A stretch of DNA of 36,250 bases from Verrucomicrobiota bacterium (GTDB taxonomy: Bacteria > Verrucomicrobiota > Verrucomicrobiia > Limisphaerales > JACRJZ01): NCBI GenBank assembly GCA_016219875.1, contig JACRJZ010000152.1, positions 1 through 36,250 on the forward strand, read 5' to 3'. The notes beneath the pieces were generated by a model, which was given only the letters and a program-made list of their open reading frames with translations, was not told where the DNA came from and made no database searches. Positions 17,389-24,420 of the stretch are shown piece by piece. The position numbers and the translations under genes are program-made. Each line of letters begins with the position of its first letter. The first letter of the stretch is position 1.

Positions 17389-18642
17389 ATGAAGAAAAAC
17401 GCGTTTCCCATCACGATCCGCAACGGCAATGTCCGGGTCAAAATCTACAAGACGCCGACGCATGGGTTTGATTCGTTCACCGTCGCTTACTACTTCGGCG
17501 GCCAACGGCAGCGGCGCACGTTCGCCGACCTGGCCACCGCCAAGCAGGAAGCACAGATCGCCGCAAACAAAATCTGCGCGGGCGAGCTGGACGTGCTCAC
17601 GCTCACCAACTCCGACCGCACGGCTTATGTGCGGTCCATGGAACTGCTCAAGCCGTTCGGCACGCCGCTGGAAATGGCGGTCATGCAGTTCACCGAAGCC
17701 GCCAAGGTGTTGGGTGGGGTTTCCCTGCTGGACGCGGCCCGGTTCTACGCCAAGCATCACAACGGCAAGATCACCTCGAAGCGGGTGCCGGAGATCGTCA
17801 CGGAGTTGCTGGAAGCCAAAGTCCGGGACGGGTTGTCGGAAGTATATGTGCGCGACTTGCGGACGCGGCTGACGCGCTTTGCCGAGAGCTTCCAGTGTCC
17901 GCTCAACATGGTGCTGTCGGCGGAGATTCAGGACTACTTGCGCGGGCTGCCGATGGGGCCGCGCTCCAAGAACAACACGCGGCGGACGTTGCAGGTGCTT
18001 TTCCACTTCGCGCAAGGGCGCGGGTATCTGCCCAAAGGGCCGACGGAAGCGGATGACCTACCGCTGGCCAAAGAACCGCCGACGCCCATCGGCTTTTTCA
18101 AGCCGGCGGACATGGCCAAGCTGCTGAAGCACGCGGACGCGGACCTCGTTCCGTTCCTGGCCATTGGGGCGTTTGCGGGGTTGCGGCACGCGGAGATTCT
18201 TCGGTTGGAGTGGAGCGAAGTGGACCTGGCCGGCGGCCATATCGAAGTCAAAGCGGCGAAGGCGAAGACCGCCAGCCGGCGGCTGGTGCCGATAACGGAG
18301 AACCTGAAGCTGTGGCTGGCGCCGCATCGGCAGGAAGACGGCAAGGTGATGACGCTCTCGGATGGGAACTTGAACTTGCGGCTGCGGGCGCTGGCAAGGT
18401 CGGAGGCGGTCCAGGTCCAGTGGCCGCACAACGGGCTGCGGCACTCGTTCATTTCGTATCGCGTGGCCAAGGTGCAGAACGTGGCGCAAGTGGCGTTGGA
18501 AGCGGGGAACAGCCCGAAGATCATCTTCTCCAATTACCGCGAACTGGTGAAGCCGGCGGACGCGGTGAAATGGTTCGCCCTCGCACCGGAGACCCCGGCG
18601 AACGTCATCCCCGCGCCGCTGCCGGCGGCGGCGGTCGCGTAG
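17389..18642 (+). CDS. Tyrosine recombinase (phage integrase)
   Basis: 417-aa site-specific recombinase. An N-terminal arm/SAM-like DNA-binding region (about 1-215) precedes the catalytic domain (about 225-395). Catalytic-set residues visible are R266 in AGLRHAEILRLEW, a beta-hairpin lysine near K293 (KTASRR), H347 and R351 in HNGLRHSFISY, and the nucleophile Y383 in SNYREL. The usual His/Trp six-box residue before the tyrosine (normally AGHS) is Asn here (N374 in AGNSPK). This is unusual, but the rest of the active site is intact. The gene faces the phage late operon and probably marks one end of the integrated element. I found no att core or tRNA next to it. No strong ribosome binding site precedes the ATG. 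Confidence 0.92.
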   Translation: MKKNAFPITIRNGNVRVKIYKTPTHGFDSFTVAYYFGGQRQRRTFADLATAKQEAQIAANKICAGELDVLTLTNSDRTAYVRSMELLKPFGTPLEMAVMQFTEAAKVLGGVSLLDAARFYAKHHNGKITSKRVPEIVTELLEAKVRDGLSEVYVRDLRTRLTRFAESFQCPLNMVLSAEIQDYLRGLPMGPRSKNNTRRTLQVLFHFAQGRGYLPKGPTEADDLPLAKEPPTPIGFFKPADMAKLLKHADADLVPFLAIGAFAGLRHAEILRLEWSEVDLAGGHIEVKAAKAKTASRRLVPITENLKLWLAPHRQEDGKVMTLSDGNLNLRLRALARSEAVQVQWPHNGLRHSFISYRVAKVQNVAQVALEAGNSPKIIFSNYRELVKPADAVKWFALAPETPANVIPAPLPAAAVA

Positions 18643-18662
18643 GCGTGACGCGTGGAAACGGT

Positions 18663-18696
18663 AACGCCGTGGCGCGGAGAACCACGTCACGGCGTT
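18663..18696. terminator. Hairpin between convergent integrase and lipoprotein genes
   Basis: A perfect 9-bp stem AACGCCGTG (18663-18671) / CACGGCGTT (18688-18696) has a 16-nt loop. It sits in the 91-bp gap between two convergent genes, where a bidirectional terminator is expected. There is no U-tract, so intrinsic termination would be weak. Confidence 0.45.
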
Positions 18697-18733
18697 TGCC
18701 TTCAAGCCTCGACAGTCTCGCCGAGTGATCGGC

Positions 18734-19543
18734 TCAGGAGGCGGCCGTTCCTGTCAGCGTTGTCGATGGGGCGGGAACGCGCGGTTGTCGCGCTCGTTGG
18801 ATGCGCTCCATGATTTCTTGAGCCGTCAGCTTGGCGGCGGGGTTGTCGCTCAGGCTATCGACCAGCGAAGAGATCGTGGTAAAGACGCCGGCTTCCTTCT
18901 GATGTTCCATCAGCCAGTGGACGAACTGCGCGTCCGCCGCTTGGCCTTGCGGTGTCGTCTCCAACACGGCCCGTGCTGTCTCGACGCCCTGGATCAGGGC
19001 TTCGTTGACCTTGCGGTTACGCACTTGGGAGTAACCGTGATACAGGCCGCCGAGGGCCAGCGCCAGGAGGCTGCCGATCCCCGGCAGGAACGTGTTCACG
19101 ATGGAACCGGCCGCTTGGATCGTGGCTTCCGCTTCCGGCTTGGCCACGAGGTTCGTCACCGTCACCTGGACCAAGTTCGTGTAAAACACCGGGATGGTGT
19201 TCGTCACGAGGAGTGTGACCAGGTTCGTCGCCACCGGTTCGCGCGTGGCCACGCCGGAAACGGTGCCAGTGTTCTGGTTGGTGACGAGCACGATATTCGT
19301 GCGCTCGATGATTTGCGCCACGGTGTTGGTGGCGATGATGGTGTTGGTGATGACCTGGACCACGGGCGCGTTGGTCCACGTCACTTGCTTGGTGTAGGCG
19401 CGGTCCATTGTGGTGCAGCCGATCAGGCCAGCGCCAGCCATCAGGGCGGCAATCCCGAACGTGAAGAGGCTCACGTCGCTCGCTCCGACCGCTGACCTCT
19501 GACCTCCGACTTCTGACTTCTGACCTCGGACTTCTGTTCTCAT
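18734..19543 (-). CDS. Phage-operon lipoprotein with repeat-extended N-terminus
   Basis: 269 aa, last gene of the late operon. The start at 19543 is supported by AAAGGAA about 7 nt upstream; the open frame reaches 19765 but would overlap the holin-like gene. Residues 28-43 form a lipoprotein signal with lipobox LIGC (C43). The preceding 25 residues (EVRGQKS-EVGGQRS heptads) are encoded by a heptanucleotide array inserted between start codon and signal core. The middle is rich in TN/VT dipeptides (TNTIIATNT, VTVTNLV), probably beta-structured. A glycine-rich hydrophobic stretch (FLPGIGSLLALALGGLYHGY) and a helical C-terminus follow. Position next to a holin-like gene suggests an envelope or lysis-related role such as an outer-membrane spanin component, but the sequence does not prove this. 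Confidence 0.75.
   Translation of the reverse strand: MRTEVRGQKSEVGGQRSAVGASDVSLFTFGIAALMAGAGLIGCTTMDRAYTKQVTWTNAPVVQVITNTIIATNTVAQIIERTNIVLVTNQNTGTVSGVATREPVATNLVTLLVTNTIPVFYTNLVQVTVTNLVAKPEAEATIQAAGSIVNTFLPGIGSLLALALGGLYHGYSQVRNRKVNEALIQGVETARAVLETTPQGQAADAQFVHWLMEHQKEAGVFTTISSLVDSLSDNPAAKLTAQEIMERIQRARQPRVPAPSTTLTGTAAS
19483..19538. repeat. Heptanucleotide array in 5' end of lipoprotein gene
   Basis: Eight consecutive 7-bp units resemble CTCTGAC (CTCCGAC, CGCTGAC, CTCTGAC, CTCCGAC, TTCTGAC twice, CTCGGAC, TTCTGTT). The array is read on the minus strand as heptapeptide repeats at residues about 2-20 of the lipoprotein. The same unit type recurs twice inside the portal gene. Confidence 0.85.
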
Positions 19544-19580
19544 GTTGCTGTTCCTTTCGTGGGTTGGTTGTCTTTCGTGG

Positions 19581-19904
19581 TCACGCCTGTTGGCGTGCCC
19601 TTCTGGAGTGCCGCAGTTCGTCGCGGCAGTCCTCCAAAATCCGGGTGTTGTTGTCCAAGCTGATGATGAGTTTGGCGTTGGCCGCGCTCTGTTCGGCCAC
19701 CATCCCGCGCAGGCTGTCCTGGTAGGTTTCGCGGGCGTGTTGGTGATCGGCGATGAGCCGCTCATGCTGCCGGACGAAGTAGCGCATGACGAAGGCGGCG
19801 AAGACGCCGAAGACGACCAGGCTGGCGATGAAGAGCCAGCGGTCGTTCATGCCGGCGGCGTGATCGACGGCGCGGAGGAAGTCAGCAGTGTTCATGTTGG
19901 TCAT
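19581..19904 (-). CDS. Holin-like small membrane protein
   Basis: 107 aa from the ATG at 19904 (MTNMNTADF; 19895 is an alternative). The frame is open to 19985, but that extension is heptamer-repeat sequence. There is a single membrane helix (WLFIASLVVFGVFAAFVMRY, about 26-45), then a charged, probably coiled-coil helix (RQHERLIADHQHARETY...DNNTRILEDCRDELRHSRRA). One transmembrane segment plus a charged cytoplasmic or periplasmic tail next to a lipoprotein gene fits a holin or an Rz-type spanin subunit. Pore formation cannot be shown from sequence. It is the penultimate gene of the phage operon, 37 bp before the lipoprotein start. Confidence 0.65.
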   Translation of the reverse strand: MTNMNTADFLRAVDHAAGMNDRWLFIASLVVFGVFAAFVMRYFVRQHERLIADHQHARETYQDSLRGMVAEQSAANAKLIISLDNNTRILEDCRDELRHSRRARQQA

Positions 19905-19927
19905 GGGGAGTGGTGGATGGTTGATCG

Positions 19928-19985
19928 TTGAGGGTTGAGGGAAGGGCCAGAGCGGGCGTGGGCTGCTGGGTCCCTCAACTCTCAA
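19928..19985. repeat. Inverted pair of heptamer arrays forming a hairpin
   Basis: TTGAGGGTTGAGGGA (19928-19942) and TCCCTCAACTCTCAA (19971-19985) are inverted copies matching at 14 of 15 positions. Both are built of 7-bp units (TTGAGGG; CTCAACT, which runs on to about 20000). The array enters the 3' end of the tail-fibre gene and supplies its stop codon. The hairpin lies between two co-directional phage genes. Confidence 0.75.
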
Positions 19986-19988
19986 CTC

Positions 19989-20606
19989 TCAACTCTCAAC
20001 CAAGTAACGCGCCATCACATCCGATTCTCCGGGGCCGAAGCACCAGAGCCAGAGCAGCGCCAGCTTGTCCGCGGCGAGGGCCGTCGGCGCCGCGCTGCCC
20101 AGCCAGCGCCAGGCCGGCGGGAAACTCAGCGCGTGCGCGGCGCTGTCGCTCTTGAGCCGGACCATCACGCTCCGCCCGTTCATCATGTTCGTGGCGGTGA
20201 GGGAGAGATCACCGGTCAGATCAATCCGCTTCAGCCCGAAGGTGGCGAAGTCCACGTTCAACGTGGGCGCGTAGAGCAGCGATTCCTGTTGCACTTGGAC
20301 GCGGCGGCCAACCAGGTCGGAATCGACGATGACCTGGCTGGCGAAGCGCGCGGGATGCACCACGCTGAAACTGTCAGTGTCGGAATCGCCGCCGGTCACG
20401 GCCAGGCAGGTCCGCACTTCCTGAGACGAGAGCGGCGCGCCGGGGTCCAGCCGGACAAAGCCGTCCACCGGTTGGCCGCCCGCCGTCACGCCGTCATGGA
20501 GCACCAGGCATTTCTTGGTGGTGTCGAAGGTGACTTCGCCTTCGGCGCCAGTGAAGGTCGCGTGTTGTGCGGTGGTGCCGCGTCGCAATCGAACTTGTTT
20601 TGGCAT
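19989..20606 (-). CDS. Tail-fibre-like protein with Mtd-type N-terminal repeat
   Basis: 205 aa from the ATG at 20606 (MPKQVRLRRGTTAQHATFTG). The opening RRGT-x-x-[QE]HxxFTGAEGEVTFDTTKKxLVLHDG is the short N-terminal attachment motif of many phage fibres and receptor-binding proteins (major-tropism-determinant N-terminal type). It normally anchors a fibre to the baseplate or tail. The rest is beta-rich and unrecognised. The last residues (LVES and stop) are encoded by an adjoining heptamer array, so the native C-terminus may have been altered or trimmed. It lies 23 bp after the preceding gene of the late operon. Fibre role is well supported by the motif; the receptor is unknown. Confidence 0.72.
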   Translation of the reverse strand: MPKQVRLRRGTTAQHATFTGAEGEVTFDTTKKCLVLHDGVTAGGQPVDGFVRLDPGAPLSSQEVRTCLAVTGGDSDTDSFSVVHPARFASQVIVDSDLVGRRVQVQQESLLYAPTLNVDFATFGLKRIDLTGDLSLTATNMMNGRSVMVRLKSDSAAHALSFPPAWRWLGSAAPTALAADKLALLWLWCFGPGESDVMARYLVES

Positions 20607-20629
20607 GGCTTGGTCGATGGTTGATGGAC

Positions 20630-21100
20630 TTACGAAAGCGTCATCCAATCTTCGGTGACGGTGGCGGGCGTGAGTTCGTCCCGATCTTCGGTCGCGGTCA
20701 CGACGGCCAAGTCGCCCCAGTCTTCGTTCAGCGAGAGCGCGGTTTGCAGCGTCCACAACAACCCCGCGCCGTCCACTCGCGCCGAGCGCACGTCCCGCCG
20801 CAGGCCGTCCGCCGTCTGAATCAGATAGTCCCCCGCTGCCGGCGTAAGACTGCCCAATTCGGAGGCGCGGAGGAGCACGCGCTCGTCGCCCGGCTGAAGG
20901 CCCAACAGTCCCAGATCGCGCAGCCGATACGCCGTCACGAAGGCCGTCACCAGCACGCTGACTTCCGCCGCGTTCATCTGACCGGTGGCGGCGGAGAACG
21001 ACGCCGGCTTGACGAACATGGCCGCCTTCACGGCGTCCGCGCCCGCCGCGAACACCGCGTCCACGGCCATCTGGCCGAGCCGTTGGAGGTTCAGAGTCAT
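20630..21100 (-). CDS. Phage protein, connector-like, unassigned
   Basis: 156 aa, starting MTLNLQRLGQMAVDAVFAAG at 21100, only 7 bp after the stop of the DnaT-like gene. The N-terminal half is helical and the C-terminal half beta-rich, with PGDERVLLRASELG and LTPAAGDYLI. Those read like the small SH3/beta-barrel of head-tail connector or head-closure proteins. No family is recognised with certainty. Its place between a head-completion gene and a fibre gene supports a head-tail interface role. Inference is mainly from position. Confidence 0.6.
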   Translation of the reverse strand: MTLNLQRLGQMAVDAVFAAGADAVKAAMFVKPASFSAATGQMNAAEVSVLVTAFVTAYRLRDLGLLGLQPGDERVLLRASELGSLTPAAGDYLIQTADGLRRDVRSARVDGAGLLWTLQTALSLNEDWGDLAVVTATEDRDELTPATVTEDWMTLS

Positions 21101-21107
21101 GCGCGCC

Positions 21108-21632
21108 TCAGCACCGCACCAGGCGCACGACACTGCCGCGACGGCCCAGGTAATCGCCGTAACGACCGAGCAGAGCTTGGACGAGTGGTGGCACCATCGG
21201 GCGGCGATGCGCCGGGTCGAAGACCACCTTCAGTGCGCCTTCCAACGTGAGCGACCACAGGCCTTCGCCGTCGGGCGCGTCAGTGCGGTCAGCACGCAAC
21301 AACTCGCGGGCCAGCTCGCAGGTGGCGTCCCGCACGGCGGACGGCACGCGCATTTCATCCACCCACGCCCCGCCCGCCTCCGGTTCGCGGCAGGCGGAAC
21401 GCGGCCATTGCAGCGCCTGAGTGGAAACGCGCTTGAAGCCGCGAAAGCGAAACATCCCGTCCACCACGCGCGTCGCGAACACCAGCGCCTTCTCTTTGTC
21501 GGCTGCCGTTGCCGCCGTCCAGGCCGCGGCATACAGATGCCCGTCGTGGAACGTGTCGCCGTCGGCCGCGGCCGCGTAACTGTTGGCGTTCGCCTTGCCG
21601 CTGCCGTCTTCCTTGATGAGCGTGAGGGCCAT
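21108..21632 (-). CDS. DnaT-like / head-completion phage protein
   Basis: 174 aa, start MALTLIKEDGSGKANANSYA at 21632, 5 bp after the upstream gene. The opening EDGxGxANANSYxxxADxDxFH, then AWTAATAADKEKALVFATRVVD and FRFRGFK, matches the phage family annotated as DnaT-like ssDNA-binding protein, which sits in structural operons where head-completion adaptors are encoded. A structural adaptor role is therefore more likely here than replication. The open frame extends upstream through the preceding gene in another frame; that part is a shadow. The C-terminus (YLGRRGSVVRLVRC) is basic. Confidence 0.75.
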   Translation of the reverse strand: MALTLIKEDGSGKANANSYAAAADGDTFHDGHLYAAAWTAATAADKEKALVFATRVVDGMFRFRGFKRVSTQALQWPRSACREPEAGGAWVDEMRVPSAVRDATCELARELLRADRTDAPDGEGLWSLTLEGALKVVFDPAHRRPMVPPLVQALLGRYGDYLGRRGSVVRLVRC

Positions 21633-21637
21633 ACTTC

Positions 21638-22372
21638 TCAGGCGACGCGATAAGCGGCGACCGCGAACACCTCCAGCGGGAAGGCCGACTTGTTCCAGAA
21701 CACGTTCACCGTGTCCAGCGCGCCGCCGGCCTCGCTGAACGGGCGCGTGGTGGTACTGCCCGCCGTGAGCGTCTGCCCATTGAGCACGGGTGTGCCGGGC
21801 TGCTCCAACCCATCCAAGAAATGCGCCGGCGTGAAATCCATCACCGCCTGCGCTGCCGTAGGCGTGAACGCCTTGAGGGTGAAATCGGGTGAACCTTTCG
21901 TGATGTCCAGATACAGGGGCGAGCGCCGCGGCAGCGTGCCGTTGTTGGTGGCCAGCGATTGGTTTGTGCTGTTGACTGTGCCGCAGTAATCCGTGCCCGC
22001 GGCCCGATGGCGCACGCCCCAGAACACGCCGCTCAAATACGGATTGCCCGCCCCCGCGTTGTAGGTGAGCGGGGCGGGAGCGGAACTGCCGTCCAACGAG
22101 AAATCCGCCCCAAGGAAGTTCGCCGGATTGCCGGGCGTGTGCCGGGCGAAGCCCACCGTGTTGGAGAAAGGCTCCCCGGCGGAGCACAGGCCGAGGACGA
22201 ACGTGCAGCCGATCAGATTGCTCGTGCCATCGGGCGTAAGCGCGACCAGCAGCCCCAGGCGCAGCTTCGTCCAATCACTGCCGATGCCCAGTTTGCGCAC
22301 CCATTCCTCGTTGCCGAGGACCAGGAATTTGTCGGGCGTCAGATTGAAGAGGCGGGAACTAATCGTGGCCAT
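21638..22372 (-). CDS. Phage structural protein of unknown type
   Basis: 244 aa from MATISSRLFNLTPDKFLVLG at 22372. AAAGGAA a few bases upstream is a good ribosome binding site and decides against the longer start at 22396. The protein is beta-rich with many G, T, N and aromatic residues and has no signal peptide or membrane segment. The composition and position between capsid genes and the head-completion gene fit a minor capsid, decoration or tail protein. I do not recognise a family. It is translated in close succession with the following DnaT-like gene (5-bp gap). Confidence 0.7.
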   Translation of the reverse strand: MATISSRLFNLTPDKFLVLGNEEWVRKLGIGSDWTKLRLGLLVALTPDGTSNLIGCTFVLGLCSAGEPFSNTVGFARHTPGNPANFLGADFSLDGSSAPAPLTYNAGAGNPYLSGVFWGVRHRAAGTDYCGTVNSTNQSLATNNGTLPRRSPLYLDITKGSPDFTLKAFTPTAAQAVMDFTPAHFLDGLEQPGTPVLNGQTLTAGSTTTRPFSEAGGALDTVNVFWNKSAFPLEVFAVAAYRVA

Positions 22373-22400
22373 AGGATTCCTTTCTGAGAACTCCACGCCG

Positions 22401-22465
22401 ATTCAGGACGGAACGCCGATTCGTTTCCTGAACGGCTTTCCTTCCATCGGCGTTCCGTCCTGAAT
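22401..22465. terminator. Perfect 20-bp inverted repeat within the late operon
   Basis: ATTCAGGACGGAACGCCGAT (22401-22420) is repeated as its exact reverse complement at 22446-22465, with a 25-bp loop. It lies in the 145-bp gap between two co-directional phage genes. No U-tract follows on either strand. A role in attenuation or mRNA processing is as plausible as termination, or it may be another mobile small repeat. A partial resemblance (GTTCCGCTCTGAATCGG) occurs near 25607. Confidence 0.6.
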
Positions 22466-22517
22466 CTGTGCGGGGGTTCATGGTTGGTGAAGCAAGTCCG
22501 AAGGGAGCCGGGATTTT

Positions 22518-22886
22518 CTAGAAGGCGAACAACGCCGCCGCGCCAGCCCAGCCCGTGCCGCCGGTCATCGCCGGGCCGGTGATGGCGCCTTCTTGGTAGT
22601 TCTCAAACGGCTCCTCTCCCACGCGGCGCGCGTGCGGTGCGAGGAGAAGACCCCCGCCGGCAGCCCAGCCGTAGCCACCGTCCATCGCCGCTGGGGCCGC
22701 GCCTTCCGCGTAGTCGAACAACTCCAATCCGCGTCCCGTCATGGCCGGGGCCAGCGACGGCGCGCCGTTGCTGAACGCCAATTGCAGGTCCGCCTTGCCA
22801 TTGGGCACGGAGGCGACATAGCCCAGCACGACGGTTCCGCCGCCGCCGCTGTCACTGCCGCTGCCGCGCCGCCGCGACACGATCAT
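22518..22886 (-). CDS. Small glycine-rich phage protein with internal repeats
   Basis: 122 aa from the ATG at 22886 (MIVSRRRGSGSDSGGGG). The frame stays open to 23171, but the upstream part overlaps the preceding gene and has no coding character. After a Ser/Gly-rich basic start comes VVLGYVASVPNGKADLQLAFSNGA. Two or three copies then follow of a module of the type [FY]-[DE]-x-Y-x-EGA...GGxGWAxxxxL (ELFDYAEGA..GYGWAAGG; EPFENYQEGA..GTGWAGAA). The repeat suggests a beta-structured display or fibre-type surface protein, but no family is recognised. It starts 29 nt after the previous stop, inside the phage late operon. Confidence 0.6.
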   Translation of the reverse strand: MIVSRRRGSGSDSGGGGTVVLGYVASVPNGKADLQLAFSNGAPSLAPAMTGRGLELFDYAEGAAPAAMDGGYGWAAGGGLLLAPHARRVGEEPFENYQEGAITGPAMTGGTGWAGAAALFAF

Positions 22887-22914
22887 GGTCGGGCCGAAGC
22901 GGGTGGACAGCCGG

Positions 22915-23247
22915 CTACTTCGAGGGAGCTTTCTCACGGGTATCGCGTCGTTTCGGTTTGGGGTCCAGGCCGGCGTTCGGGAGCAACTCTGGATACGCTT
23001 CCGCGGTGCTTGCCAGCCGCTCGCCGACCGGGGCCGCTGGCGCAGGAGGAGGTTGGACCGGCGGCCCCACCGGCGTTTTGTCGGCGGGCGTAGCAGCCGA
23101 GGTGACGAGGCTCTGATTGGATTCCGCGGCCGGAGTTCCACCCGGGGACTTTTCAGATGGAGCCTCCTCACGTCGGCTGCTACGAGGCTCCTCGACGGGC
23201 ACGAGCGGACGCCGAACGCGGCGGATGATCGGGTAGAGTTGATTCAT
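22915..23247 (-). CDS. Small proline-rich phage protein interrupted by a REP pair
   Basis: 110 aa from the ATG at 23247 (MNQLYPIIRRVRRPLVPVEE). The 5' extension to 23331 is heptamer-repeat sequence. Residues about 22-53 (SSRREEAPSEK...) are encoded by REP pair copy 3. Removing it joins PLVPVEE to a proline-rich tail (KTPVGPPVQPPPAPAAPVGE) and a basic C-terminus (KPKRRDTREKAPSK). It resembles the short head-proximal proteins often encoded after the capsid gene, but no domain is recognised. The coding frame is preserved despite the insertion. Confidence 0.55.
   Translation of the reverse strand: MNQLYPIIRRVRRPLVPVEEPRSSRREEAPSEKSPGGTPAAESNQSLVTSAATPADKTPVGPPVQPPPAPAAPVGERLASTAEAYPELLPNAGLDPKPKRRDTREKAPSK
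23090..23183. repeat. REP pair (BIME-like), family A copy 3, inside small phage gene
   Basis: The arms at 23090-23113 (GTAGCAGCCGAGGTGACGAG...) and 23160-23183 (...CACGTCGGCTGCTAC) are 24-nt inverted arms around a 46-bp spacer. GAGGCTCCTCG immediately follows the right arm, an extra partial copy of the arm's inner end. The element is carried inside a phage structural-operon gene, showing that the repeat spreads into the prophage as well as host genes. Confidence 0.82.
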
Positions 23248-23296
23248 CGTTGAAAGTTGTTGGAGGTTGGATTGCTCACGCGCGACCTGCGCAGCG

Positions 23297-23329
23297 ATTC
23301 CGCACTCCGCATTCCGCGTTCCGCATTCC
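23297..23329. repeat. Heptanucleotide array after the capsid gene
   Basis: Units ATTCCGC, ACTCCGC, ATTCCGC, GTTCCGC and ATTCC follow with a strict 7-bp period, starting 2 bp beyond the capsid stop codon. They lie in the 84-bp gap before the next gene. Confidence 0.8.
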
Positions 23330-23331
23330 AA

Positions 23332-24342
23332 TCAGTTGTTATGCTCGATGGCGACGATGCGGACGTTCTTGTTCTCGAAAACCCGCGTCCAGTTCGCCCC
23401 GTTTTCCAACTCGGCATTGGTGGGCGAATCGCCCGCGACGGCAGCGGAAGTGAACTTCACGCCGCGCGGATGGAGGATGTAACGGCGCCGGTTGATCAGC
23501 ACCGAATCGCTGTCCAGCGGCACGCGGGCCAGTTCCACGCCCTCCGTGCCGAAGCCGCCTTGCAGCGGCGCGGCGTCCAGGGGCGCAGCGCCTTTGGCAA
23601 ACGCGCCGGGGCCGAACAGGAAGGACGTATAGACCGTGCCGTCCGTGGTGCCCGCCCGCGTTGGCAGGTGGTCATCGACGACCACGCGCCGGCCCTGGAA
23701 GGTCCGAATCTGCGCCTTGCCCTCGCTGTCGGGAATGAAGTCGATCAAGTCCAGTTTGCGCAGTGCCGCTTCCGTGGCCGAGTGCATCGCCACGGCTACC
23801 AGCAGGTCCGCGCGGTCGCCCAGTTTCGCCGTGGCGTCCACGAAGGTTCCTCCGTTCAAGCGCGTGGAGGCGGACTGCCCGGCGATGGTTTCGCTGGCGA
23901 TGCTCAGTTTGTTGCCGGCCATGCTCGCCGCGGCGAAGATGCCCTTGAGGCAGGACACCACGAGGCCCTCGTCCATGCGCGCCCAGTAGGCGGCCACGAG
24001 ATCGACGATGGCTTGCATCGGGTCATCGCCGGAGATGACTTTCGCCAGATGATTCACGCTCCACGCTTGCGCGTCGTTGTGAATCCGGGCGATGTCCTTG
24101 TCGGCGGTGATCTTGTTCACCGTCAGCGTGCCCGCGTCGTTCAGGATTTGCCGGGCCGCGGAGAGGTCCTTCCAGAAGGGCATCTCGACGGTCTTGCCGC
24201 CGCCCGCCGCGAGTTCGTCGAACTCCGGCGCGTGTTCCACGATGCCGCATTCTCCGAACGCACTCAGTTCCGCGGTGCGCTCAATCGCGTATTTCTCGAA
24301 CTCCGTCGGGATGATGATGTCTGCAACGGCTGTCTTGGCCAT
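23332..24342 (-). CDS. Major capsid protein (Gp13-like coat protein)
   Basis: 336 aa. The N-terminal third carries the family pattern: IIIPTEFEKYAIERTAELSA, then E-x-D-x-LAAGGGKTVEMPFWKDL, KITADKDIARIHNDAQAWSV, and ISGDDPMQAIVDLVAAYWAR. This is the Gp13-like major capsid family of tailed phages with the HK97-type fold. The C-terminal half contains domain-A strands such as RRVVVDDHLPTR and SFLFGPGAFAKGAAP. It assembles the procapsid shell with the scaffold protein encoded just upstream (gap 78 bp). Length is normal for the family and the frame is free of repeat insertions, unlike the portal. Start MAKTAVADI at 24342. Confidence 0.9.
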   Translation of the reverse strand: MAKTAVADIIIPTEFEKYAIERTAELSAFGECGIVEHAPEFDELAAGGGKTVEMPFWKDLSAARQILNDAGTLTVNKITADKDIARIHNDAQAWSVNHLAKVISGDDPMQAIVDLVAAYWARMDEGLVVSCLKGIFAAASMAGNKLSIASETIAGQSASTRLNGGTFVDATAKLGDRADLLVAVAMHSATEAALRKLDLIDFIPDSEGKAQIRTFQGRRVVVDDHLPTRAGTTDGTVYTSFLFGPGAFAKGAAPLDAAPLQGGFGTEGVELARVPLDSDSVLINRRRYILHPRGVKFTSAAVAGDSPTNAELENGANWTRVFENKNVRIVAIEHNN

Positions 24343-24388
24343 AGGTTTCTGTTGGTTTGGGGTTGATCGTTAAGGGTGGCGCCGCTTC

Positions 24389-24416
24389 ACGTTTTACGTT
24401 TTACGCATCACGTTTC
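24389..24416. repeat. Heptanucleotide array between scaffold and capsid genes
   Basis: Units ACGTTTT, ACGTTTT, ACGCATC and ACGTTTC have a strict 7-bp period. The array ends 4 bp before the scaffold stop codon region and lies in the 78-bp gap ahead of the capsid start. Confidence 0.78.
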
Positions 24417-24420
24417 GCAG

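Noticed and set aside
18734..19765. Longer version of the phage lipoprotein
   Set aside because: The extension overlaps the holin-like gene, while the ATG at 19543 has a good ribosome binding site.
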